DNA from: Methanoregula sp.
GTDB lineage: Archaea; Halobacteriota; Methanomicrobia; Methanomicrobiales; Methanospirillaceae
Reading direction: 5' to 3'
DNA length: 10,322 nucleotides
Assembly (NCBI GenBank): GCA_028705545.1
Contig: JAQWDG010000051.1
Coordinates: 1 to 10,322, forward strand
Every line of letters starts with the position of its first letter. The stretch's first letter is position 1. The notes under the pieces were generated by a model. The model worked only from the letters and a program-made list of their open reading frames with translations, was not told the DNA's origin and did no database searches. Shown one piece after another: positions 1 to 4,566 of this stretch. The translations under genes and the position numbers were made by a program.

Positions 1-34
1 TGGTACCAGTATCATAAAATATTGCTCCTCTCAT
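1..34 (-). CDS. 5' end of an unidentified leftward gene (partial)
   Basis: Only the first few codons lie in the window, so no function can be given. There are two candidate starts in different frames. The ATG at position 15 follows AGGAG with a 9-base spacer and would begin M-I-L-V-P. The ATG at position 34 has no good SD and would begin M-R-G-A-I-F-Y-D-T-G-T. The SD favours position 15. A TATA-like box and a palindrome lie upstream, which supports a real gene start here. Which frame is used cannot be settled without the sequence to the left. Confidence 0.4.
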   Translation of the reverse strand, partial: MRGAIFYDTGT

Positions 35-57
35 ATGGTATGCTCTTTTATTCATCT

Positions 58-111
58 TCAACGATGGATCAGATCGTTGATAGGAATACTATACGGCGTT
101 GGGGTTTATAA
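58..111 (-). promoter_or_regulatory. Promoter of the left-edge gene with an operator-like inverted repeat
   Basis: On the minus strand TTATAAA (105-111) is a good archaeal TATA box. About 25 bases downstream, near the expected transcription start, is a perfect 8-bp inverted repeat TCAACGAT / ATCGTTGA (58-65 and 73-80, 7-base spacer). Its position over the start site fits a repressor operator. It could instead form a hairpin in the 5' leader. No regulator family is assigned. Confidence 0.45.
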
Positions 112-351
112 GGGTAAGGGCGGGGAACTGGGGGAAGAAACGGTATTTTGATGAGACGGAAACGTTCATCCGTTTTTTTGTATTTTGATTCTAACTGATA
201 TCCGGGAAAGCAGGGATGATATCTGGTATGGATGAGGGTTTTTCAATGCCGGTTTTTATAATCTCACCAACACACAACCCTTTTTTCCTTCCCGACCCCC
301 AACAACCCCACACCCACTTCCTGCTCACCCGCCATGTCCTAAAACATGTCA
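81..351. other. Intergenic stretch without a convincing gene
   Basis: Reading frames of 67-69 codons exist on both strands (about 191-419), but they overlap each other, have no SD and have unconvincing composition. The stretch includes a C- and A-rich, G-poor tract at about 270-320 and the terminator-like hairpin at 156-179. Apart from these I see nothing functional. Confidence 0.5.
156..179 (+). terminator. Intrinsic-terminator-like hairpin with T7
   Basis: ACGGA (156-160) pairs with TCCGT (169-173), and T7 follows at 173-179. No plus-strand gene is seen to end here. It may end a short RNA started near the divergent AT-rich region at 44-51, or a transcript from outside the window. Confidence 0.3.
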
Positions 352-501
352 TCAGTAGTGCAATTTTATATCGGCAAAATACTGTGATCTCATTTTCCAT
401 TCTTTTACAAAATCAATAAGATCCTCAAGAGAAGTAAACACTAAATTAGAGTCCGACCCCCTACATGCCCCTCCAAAATTGGATACAAAATTCCCCCATT
501 T
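352..501 (-). pseudogene. Decayed 3' fragment of an unidentified gene
   Basis: This minus-strand frame is open for 49 codons between an upstream TAA and its own TGA. It has no credible start codon and no SD. The last 30 or so residues look like genuine protein: an acidic and aromatic helix (TSLEDLIDFVKEW) followed by a lysine-containing tail ending in LHY. Codons are AT-rich (TTA, AGA, TCA, GAT, AAA), unlike the GC-rich genes nearby, which suggests a foreign origin. The right part of the frame runs into one arm of the 17-bp inverted repeat. I do not recognise the family. A transposase or integrase tail is possible but unproven, and chance openness cannot be excluded. Confidence 0.35.
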
Positions 502-554
502 TTACGATGACAAAATCCCATAAAAAGAGACAAAACTGCATGCAGGGGGTCGGA
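452..554. repeat. 17-bp imperfect inverted repeat bounding a 103-bp element
   Basis: The left arm (452-468) reads TCCGACCCCCTACATGC. The right arm (538-554) is its reverse complement with one mismatch. The 69-bp interior is AT-rich and carries three ACAAAA motifs starting at 485, 510 and 530. The right arm overlaps the perfect palindrome CTGCATGCAG (536-545). Size and layout fit a MITE-like or insertion-sequence-end remnant, or a long RNA stem. No clear target-site duplication is visible. Confidence 0.5.
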
Positions 555-601
555 TGATAAAATAGCGATCCAACCCTTGTGCGATCATAGCCCGGCGTAC
601 G

Positions 602-665
602 AAAAACCAATCCGGGCCGGAAGGGACCGGGTAATAAATCCCTCCCTCAAATTACACTCAAAAAA
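602..665 (-). terminator. Oligo-T stop signals after the KaiC-like gene
   Basis: On the minus strand a T6 run (660-665) begins 9 bases after the stop codon of the KaiC-like gene. A second T5 run (602-606) follows a GC-rich segment with CCGG-type pairing. Tandem T-runs are the usual archaeal 3'-end signal. Confidence 0.4.
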
Positions 666-674
666 CCGGGAAAC

Positions 675-1226
675 TCACCCGGCATCGATCACGGTATCCA
701 CAAAGGTCGTGAGCTGGGTCATCAGCATCGGGTCGAGTCCCTTTTCCACCGCAAGGAAAATGCCCGACACGTCCGTGAGCCGGAGCCTGTTCGTAACAAA
801 GTGGATGAACCGGGAGATGTTGGACGACGAGAGGTAGATGAGCATCGTGCTGATGGAATCGTACAGGATGCAGACCTTTTTTCCCGAAAGCTCCTTTAAA
901 ACCTCGGTCACCGCAATACCCATCTCGGTGAGATCGGACGGGTGGTTCACGAACCGGACCACCCCCGGGATATTTTTGGCAGAACCGACCGAGTTTTTGG
1001 TCACCGTATCTATAAACGATACTTTCCCGGGATCGATCCCCTGCTCCTGGTAGAGCCTGGTGAGAATACTGTACGGGAAGTTCGTCGTGATAACGACCGT
1101 ATGAAACCCGTTCTCCGCAATCTGGCGGATCAGGTCGATATTGCACTGCCGTATACTGCCCGGGGTTGCAAGTACCAGAAATATCCGCTTCTGTGCAAGC
1201 TCGTCTGCATTCACGATAGCCGTCAC
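675..1226 (-). CDS. RecA/KaiC-like protein with degenerate P-loop
   Basis: The 183-residue protein has the order of a KaiC/RecA-like domain, as in archaeal DUF835/DUF7504-type proteins. A strand and loop stand where Walker A belongs (residues 17-29, LVLATPGSIRQCN). A second strand and helix follow (HTVVITTNFPYSILTRL, 42-58), then the Walker-B-like strand KVCILYDSIST (117-127). The Walker A position has no GK[ST], so ATP hydrolysis is unlikely; a binding or signalling role is inferred. There is no signal peptide or membrane segment, so it should be cytosolic. The start is a GTG, with GGTGA overlapping the stop codon of the upstream PAS gene 6 bases away, which implies translational coupling. 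The family assignment comes from pattern recognition, not a search. Confidence 0.75.
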   Translation of the reverse strand: MTAIVNADELAQKRIFLVLATPGSIRQCNIDLIRQIAENGFHTVVITTNFPYSILTRLYQEQGIDPGKVSFIDTVTKNSVGSAKNIPGVVRFVNHPSDLTEMGIAVTEVLKELSGKKVCILYDSISTMLIYLSSSNISRFIHFVTNRLRLTDVSGIFLAVEKGLDPMLMTQLTTFVDTVIDAG

Positions 1227-1232
1227 ACGGGA

Positions 1233-1994
1233 TCACCCGGAAAGGAATTTGCGGTAGGCTTCCGGGATCTCCTGGTGTTTCTCCACGACAGACTTCTGGA
1301 ACTCCCCAACGTTTGCCTGGATCTGCGCCGCATTGCGCACCTGGGTATCGAGAAGCATCCCGATCTCCTCCGGGACCAGTTTTCCCTCGCGGGTGAGCCG
1401 GGCAATATCCTGCAGGTTCTCCCGGATGATCCCGACCGGCTGGGTGATCCGCATCGCCATCTCGGTCATGTACGCGATCAGTTCCTCGGCTTTCATGAGA
1501 CCGGTAATGTCTTCGAGCGTTTCCACCGCCCCGAGCACTTCCCCGGTCCCGTCCCGGATCAGCGCTGCCGTGAAATGGAGCCACGTGCCTTTTTTGCCGA
1601 TCTGGGGGAAGAAGTCCGTTGCTTCCCATGCATCCTCGATGAGTGCCGACCTGTTGTACCTCCCTTCGTACAGCTGTGCGATCTCTTCGGTCTTTCCCTC
1701 AAGGAGCACGTCGGCAAGAGTGGGGCGCTCCTGTTGGTAAAATGCCTGCCAATGACGGTTGGTCCCGACAATCTCCGCAGCCGAAAGGCCGGAATACCGT
1801 TCGAGCGCCTTGTTCCAGAACCTGACGCAGTGGTCCTGGCCGATGACGAACTGCGGGATCGGCGAACAGTCGACAACCGGCTGGAGCCACGAGGCGAACG
1901 TCTCGGAGGGCTTTGGTTTTTTTCCTTCATGGGGAATGGTTGCATGGCGGAGCGGCCTTTTTTTGTCCATGCCCGGATCCTGTGGATGGTGCAT
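1233..1994 (-). CDS. PAS-domain sensor protein with a DHp-like, His-less C-terminus
   Basis: The protein has 253 residues. After a basic, proline-containing N-terminus comes a PAS domain at about residues 36-170. It has the PAS hallmarks PQFVIGQDHCVRFWNKA, GTNRHWQAFY and a closing GAVETLEDIT, typical of PAS S-box proteins in methanogens. A helical region follows in which MAMRITQPVGIIREN resembles the kinase dimerisation box A-H-E-I-x-x-P-L, but His is replaced by Met. There is no HATPase domain, so it is not a kinase by itself. The start was chosen at the ATG at 1994, preceded by GGAAGTGA with a 5-base spacer. An ATG at 2009 lacks an SD. It is the first gene of a two-gene unit with the KaiC-like protein 6 bases downstream. 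The ligand of the PAS domain is unknown. Confidence 0.85.
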   Translation of the reverse strand: MHHPQDPGMDKKRPLRHATIPHEGKKPKPSETFASWLQPVVDCSPIPQFVIGQDHCVRFWNKALERYSGLSAAEIVGTNRHWQAFYQQERPTLADVLLEGKTEEIAQLYEGRYNRSALIEDAWEATDFFPQIGKKGTWLHFTAALIRDGTGEVLGAVETLEDITGLMKAEELIAYMTEMAMRITQPVGIIRENLQDIARLTREGKLVPEEIGMLLDTQVRNAAQIQANVGEFQKSVVEKHQEIPEAYRKFLSG

Positions 1995-2175
1995 CGCTGT
2001 CACTTCCATAAAAGGCCGGTCCTGGGCTGGAGGGGCAGGGCCCGGCTCCTTTACGATGCATGGATACCGGATCGTGAAATAGGTTGTGCCGGATCAGGAA
2101 ACCTGTACGGTCAGACTTTGGGAAACCGATTGCGGGGTCGCTTTGTTCACCCGAACCGGTCTCCCCGGGTAACTG

Positions 2176-2250
2176 AAATTTATTTTTCACTCATCGCCAG
2201 TATTATCCATAATCCGATAGAAGGATACTTCATACACCACTAGGGAGGTG
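2176..2250 (+). promoter_or_regulatory. AT-rich divergent promoter region and strong SD of the micro-protein gene
   Basis: AAATTTATTTTT (2176-2187) is the only clear TATA-like tract between the PAS gene (minus) and the micro-protein gene (plus), and may serve both. On the plus strand a start near 2210 would leave a leader of about 50 bases ending in GGGAGGTGA (2243-2251). This leaves 8 bases to the ATG at 2260. On the minus strand the PAS gene would have a leader of about 160 bases. Confidence 0.4.
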
Positions 2251-2259
2251 AGCGAGACT

Positions 2260-2340
2260 ATGTTTGACTGGACACTGTTCCTTACCATCATTATCGCAAT
2301 TCTCCAGCTTATTGTCCACTATCTGCCGGCGGCAGTATGA
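2260..2340 (+). CDS. 26-residue hydrophobic membrane micro-protein
   Basis: The ATG at 2260 is preceded by GGAGGTGA with an 8-base spacer, close to perfect complementarity with the archaeal 16S rRNA tail and the strongest SD in the window. The 26-codon frame ends in TGA and T7 follows 20 bases later (2360-2366), so a complete small transcription unit can be drawn. The product starts MFDW and continues with one hydrophobic helix (about residues 5-22) containing one Gln (16) and one His (20), then ends PAAV. It should be a single-pass membrane peptide. No family is recognised. It is read divergently from the PAS gene. The SD and hydrophobicity make it likely that this frame is translated; its role is unknown. 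Confidence 0.65.
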   Translation: MFDWTLFLTIIIAILQLIVHYLPAAV

Positions 2341-2359
2341 GGACACCCCAACCCGACCC

Positions 2360-2366
2360 TTTTTTT
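2360..2366 (+). terminator. Oligo-T terminator of the micro-protein gene
   Basis: A run of seven T residues begins 20 bases after the TGA of the 26-codon gene, within a C-rich context. This is a typical archaeal U-tract terminator and no hairpin is needed. Confidence 0.5.
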
Positions 2367-2411
2367 ATTCCGGTATACAAGGCGGGAACGGGTACAAATA
2401 AAAGATGCCAT

Positions 2412-2443
2412 AAAAAAGAATGAATGCCCGGCAGGTCCCGGGC
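2412..2443 (-). terminator. Hairpin and T-run terminator of the hemerythrin gene
   Basis: On the minus strand a perfect 6-bp stem GCCCGG/CCGGGC (2438-2443 and 2426-2431, 6-base loop) is followed after eight bases by T6 (2412-2417). It lies 22 bases beyond the hemerythrin stop codon. Confidence 0.55.
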
Positions 2444-2465
2444 AAAATGCGGGGAAACAGCCCCG

Positions 2466-2873
2466 TTATTTCAGCCCGTTTTTCAGGAACAGGGCAGAAT
2501 AGTTTTTGTCGGTAGACTTGATGTGGTTCTCCACCCAGTCCCGCAGGAATTTCATCAGATCGAGGGAAATCCCGAGGCGCCCGGCCTCGTACTCTTTCTG
2601 GAAATCGGCAACTTTCTTTACAAACGCATCGTGCTGCGCCTTGTGCTGGAGATAGGTCGGGTAATGGAACTGCTGCATGTATTTTTCTTCGGTCTGGAAG
2701 TGGTAGACCGTGTAATCTGCCAGTTCTTTTAGGGTCTTTTCCAGTACCTGTTTTCCTTCGCCGGCACGCATTGCATCGTGAAGGGTGTTGATCAGCGCGA
2801 TGAGTTTCTTGTGCTGGTCGTCGATTAACGTAACCTTCACGCTCAGATCGTCAGACCATGGAAAAAGTGGCAT
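2466..2873 (-). CDS. Single-domain bacteriohemerythrin
   Basis: The 135-residue protein is a complete hemerythrin four-helix bundle, the usual length for prokaryotic single-domain members. All di-iron ligands are visible: His21 (DDQHKKL), His58 and Glu62 (HFQTE), His77 and His81 (HKAQH), His117 and Asp122 (HIKSTD). The family binds O2 reversibly at a non-haem di-iron site. In an anaerobe this is taken to mean oxygen sensing, scavenging or delivery. There is no signal peptide, so it should be cytosolic. The ATG at 2873 was chosen: it gives the normal MPLFPWSDDL start and has GGAGGG 12 bases upstream. A GTG at 2906 would lie upstream of the transcription start predicted from the TATA box. It is monocistronic and divergent from the zinc-ribbon gene. 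Confidence 0.93.
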   Translation of the reverse strand: MPLFPWSDDLSVKVTLIDDQHKKLIALINTLHDAMRAGEGKQVLEKTLKELADYTVYHFQTEEKYMQQFHYPTYLQHKAQHDAFVKKVADFQKEYEAGRLGISLDLMKFLRDWVENHIKSTDKNYSALFLKNGLK

Positions 2874-2916
2874 AACCGGGTATTGCCCTCCGGCATTATT
2901 AAACACAGTATTGAGG

Positions 2917-2931
2917 TTTTTTTATAAAAAA
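2917..2931 (-). promoter_or_regulatory. TATA box of the hemerythrin gene
   Basis: On the minus strand TTTTTTATAAAAAAA is a strong TATA-type tract. With the usual 24-27 base distance, transcription would start near 2898-2900. The leader of about 25 bases would include GGAGGG (2886-2891). This excludes the alternative GTG start at 2906. Confidence 0.55.
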
Positions 2932-2963
2932 GAAAACTCCATTAAGGAGGGCAGTCAAAACAC

Positions 2964-2981
2964 ACTATGTTTAATCATAGT
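2964..2981. repeat. 6-bp inverted repeat in the divergent hemerythrin/zinc-ribbon promoter region
   Basis: ACTATG and CATAGT flank a 6-base TTTAAT spacer. The site lies about 35 bases upstream of the hemerythrin TATA box and about 55 bases upstream of the zinc-ribbon TATA-like tract. It could be an operator shared by the two genes, but short repeats in AT-rich DNA also arise by chance. Confidence 0.3.
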
Positions 2982-3035
2982 ATTATCGGGAGACCGACCC
3001 CGGTCGCTGCGGGAGAGGGGGCCTGTCCTTGCGTG

Positions 3036-3071
3036 TTTTTTAAAAACCGGGGCTAGTGGAGTTTTTGGGGG
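3036..3071 (+). promoter_or_regulatory. TATA-like tract and SD of the zinc-ribbon gene
   Basis: TTTTTTAAAAA (3036-3046) sits about 25 bases before the expected transcription start near 3066. GGGGG (3067-3071) precedes the ATG at 3077 by 5 bases. A GTG in frame at 3056 would lie upstream of the predicted start site, so the ATG is preferred. Confidence 0.4.
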
Positions 3072-3076
3072 AAACC

Positions 3077-3700
3077 ATGGCAGCGAAGATATGCCCGAAG
3101 TGCAGGGCAAGGAACCCGGCAATCTATACGCATTGCATCCGGTGCGGTTCACCTCTGCCGGAGGAGGTACAGACCTATACCGCGATAAAATATGTTGCTG
3201 CCGCCACGGTGATCATGCTCGTTATCCTTGCGATTGTGTATGTTGTCGTCCCGACGCTCCACCTGTCCGTTGCGACCGGCCAAAACATGTCCGAAGCGAT
3301 AAAAACCGGCGCATCTGCCACACCGGTCCCGGTATATGCGGTAAACGAGCCCGCCCGCGTCGGGGATCTCCAGGTAACAGTTACGCAGGTACGGCCGGGG
3401 GATAATACCATCAACTCGGGCAGGTTCTGCACCGTCACCGTCAGCGTGCAGAATTTTGCCGCCGGTACCAGTTACCATATACCGGCCGGGGACTTTGTCA
3501 TGGCCGATGCAGACGGCACATACTACTATTCGACCGGCATCGGCTCAAAAGTGGCATATGATGCCGGGCCGGAAAGTACCGGTATGGCCGACCTTGTCTA
3601 TATCGTGCCTCAGGCAGCCCGGGATCTTCAGCTGCATTATACCTTCCCGACTTATTCTGTCCCGGGAGCCGGCAGACATGAAGTTGTCTTTTCCCTTTAG
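3077..3700 (+). CDS. Membrane-anchored zinc-ribbon protein with extracytoplasmic DUF4352-like domain
   Basis: The 207-residue protein has three parts. An N-terminal zinc ribbon has Cys6-x2-Cys9 and Cys20-x2-Cys23 (ICPKC and HCIRCG). One transmembrane helix follows at about residues 39-58. A linker then leads to a beta-rich domain from about residue 95 to the end. The latter has DUF4352 features: RVGDLQVTVTQV, then FCTVTVSVQNFAAGTSYHIP, then DADGTYYY, then a closing YIVPQAARDLQLHY. By topology the ribbon is cytoplasmic and the beta domain outside. This layout is common among archaeal and Gram-positive proteins of unknown function; the role may be envelope sensing or binding. The gene appears monocistronic, 124 bases before the cupredoxin-like gene on the same strand. 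A separate promoter lies between them. Confidence 0.85.
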   Translation: MAAKICPKCRARNPAIYTHCIRCGSPLPEEVQTYTAIKYVAAATVIMLVILAIVYVVVPTLHLSVATGQNMSEAIKTGASATPVPVYAVNEPARVGDLQVTVTQVRPGDNTINSGRFCTVTVSVQNFAAGTSYHIPAGDFVMADADGTYYYSTGIGSKVAYDAGPESTGMADLVYIVPQAARDLQLHYTFPTYSVPGAGRHEVVFSL

Positions 3701-3742
3701 CCCCGCGCATCAGCGGTACATTTAAAAAAAGCCGAATGACCG

Positions 3743-3763
3743 GGGCCTTTTCGGTAAAGGCCC
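3743..3763. repeat. 8-bp perfect hairpin between the zinc-ribbon and cupredoxin-like genes
   Basis: GGGCCTTT and AAAGGCCC enclose the 5-base loop TCGGT. The hairpin lies 43 bases after the zinc-ribbon stop codon and 30 bases before the next TATA-like tract, so it probably protects or defines the 3' end of the upstream mRNA. No T-run follows on the plus strand. On the minus strand T7 (3724-3730) lies 12 bases beyond the stem. Confidence 0.45.
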
Positions 3764-3792
3764 GTGGTTCAGGGTGTTGTACGAACCCGTGA

Positions 3793-3822
3793 TTTTTTTA
3801 ATGATGTTTACCAAATGGTAAA
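3793..3822 (+). promoter_or_regulatory. Promoter with perfect operator-like palindrome before the cupredoxin-like gene
   Basis: TTTTTTTAA (3793-3801) is a TATA-like box centred near 3797, which puts the transcription start near 3822-3825, at or just before the ATG at 3825. The mRNA may therefore be leaderless, and there is no good SD. Between box and start lies TTTACCA-AA-TGGTAAA (3807-3822), a 7-bp perfect inverted repeat with a 2-base centre. A dimeric helix-turn-helix repressor bound there would block initiation. The regulator is unknown. Confidence 0.5.
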
Positions 3823-3824
3823 AT

Positions 3825-4214
3825 ATGCACGTTCGATCCGGCCCTCTCATGCTCATCATTGGCGTCTTTTTCCTGTGCGCTGCCATGGTACTGGTCGCGG
3901 GTTGTACGAATCCCTCGTCGTCCACGACCCCGGCTCCTACTCCGATATACTCCCCGAAAACCACGATCCTTATCGGGAGTGCGAGTGTTAACCCCCAGGT
4001 GCTGGTGGTAGACCAGAAAGTAACGGTTACCTGGATCAATACCGATATCGGCAACCATATCGTTACCTCAGATACGGGAACGCCGGATGCGTTCACCTCC
4101 CCCCTGCTGGAGACCAACCACCGCTACCAGTTCACGTTCACGATACCCGGAACCTATACCTATCACTGCGCGGATAATGCTGCTATCAGGGGAACAATTA
4201 TCGTCAACAAGTAA
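3825..4214 (+). CDS. Cupredoxin-fold lipoprotein with incomplete type 1 copper site
   Basis: The 129-residue product has a lipoprotein signal peptide: a hydrophobic stretch to residue 25 and lipobox VAGC with Cys27. A Ser/Thr/Pro-rich linker (28-45) and a plastocyanin/azurin-type beta sandwich (46-129) follow. Fold hallmarks are SVNPQVLVVDQKVTVTWINTD, GNHIV and the end GTYTYHCADNAAIRGTIIV. In active members the last loop reads Y-H-C-x-x-H-x-x-M-x-G. Here His78 and Cys115 remain, but the second His is Asn118 and the Met is Ile121, so ordinary type 1 copper binding is not expected. It should be anchored outside the membrane. The ATG at 3825 fits a leaderless start from the upstream TATA-like box; an internal ATG at 3849 would shorten the signal peptide. 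Confidence 0.85.
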   Translation: MHVRSGPLMLIIGVFFLCAAMVLVAGCTNPSSSTTPAPTPIYSPKTTILIGSASVNPQVLVVDQKVTVTWINTDIGNHIVTSDTGTPDAFTSPLLETNHRYQFTFTIPGTYTYHCADNAAIRGTIIVNK

Positions 4215-4566
4215 ACAGGGAAATGCCCGAGCTGGTCGAACAACCAACCGCTTTATTTTTACCGGTATCCTGCCCGATAGCAGGAAATACTGAAGAATGG
4301 CGAGTATACCGGGCCCCGGTACGACAGGAGCCCGGTGATTTTAGGAACTGATTGTGGATTGCTGGACAGCCCGGGGGACAGTGGTCACTGTCTGGACGTG
4401 TGAGTGCTCATGGGAACCAGCTGCCCGGATACGGGGTTATTCCCGGACTGTTCATTCTTGTTGTCGTCTCCGGGAAATATAGTTTTTATCGACATAAAAT
4501 ATAACCTGCTGTGATATCTCTATAGATTATAGAGTGTCGGAGATCTGTCCCGGACTCTTTCCGGGT
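4215..4566. other. Non-coding convergent region with several perfect inverted repeats
   Basis: No convincing gene is seen between the cupredoxin-like gene and the kinase. T5 (4256-4260) may end the upstream transcript. Three perfect 7-bp inverted repeats occur: TACCGGG-C-CCCGGTA (4307-4321), GACAGTG-GT-CACTGTC (4377-4392) and CTCTATA-GAT-TATAGAG (4518-4534). A TATA-like tract AAATATA...ATAAAATATAA lies at 4476-4504, with T5 at 4484-4488. A structured small RNA is possible. A 42-codon frame at 4223-4351 has no good SD and was not called. Confidence 0.4.
4549..4565 (-). terminator. Hairpin just after the sensor-kinase stop codon
   Basis: CCCGGA (4549-4554) and TCCGGG (4560-4565) form a 6-bp stem with a 5-base loop. 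It begins one base beyond the kinase stop. No T-run follows directly; the AT-rich inverted repeat at 4518-4534 lies next in the transcript. It is probably a 3'-end or stability element. Confidence 0.3.

Noticed and set aside
148..198. C/D-box small RNA (TTGATGA ... CTGA)
   Set aside because: The C box has a mismatch at its first base, no internal C'/D' boxes are seen, and the terminator hairpin occupies the middle.
485..536. Repeated ACAAAA motifs considered as a CRISPR-like array
   Set aside because: Only 6-7 bases repeat, spacing is uneven (25 and 20 bases), and there is no repeat of CRISPR length or any cas gene.
658..1629. 323-codon minus-strand frame overlapping the KaiC-like and PAS genes
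   Set aside because: It is Arg/Gly/His-rich with no domain and spans two well-supported genes in other frames.
1927..2190. 87-codon minus-strand frame overlapping the start of the PAS gene
   Set aside because: It has a low-complexity Gly/Ser/Pro product, no SD, and conflicts with the PAS gene start.
942..2243. 433-codon plus-strand open frame antisense to the PAS and KaiC-like genes
   Set aside because: It has no recognisable domain and is rich in Arg, His, Pro and Asp as expected for an antisense frame of GC-rich genes. The minus strand carries clear PAS and KaiC-like motifs.
2967..3056. 29-codon plus-strand frame with GGAGG upstream, between the hemerythrin and zinc-ribbon genes
   Set aside because: The SD-to-ATG spacer is about 16 bases, the peptide has no notable features, and the frame overlaps the zinc-ribbon promoter tract.
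4223..4351. 42-codon plus-strand frame just after the cupredoxin-like gene
   Set aside because: There is no good SD, a T-rich end signal lies inside it, and composition is not protein-like.
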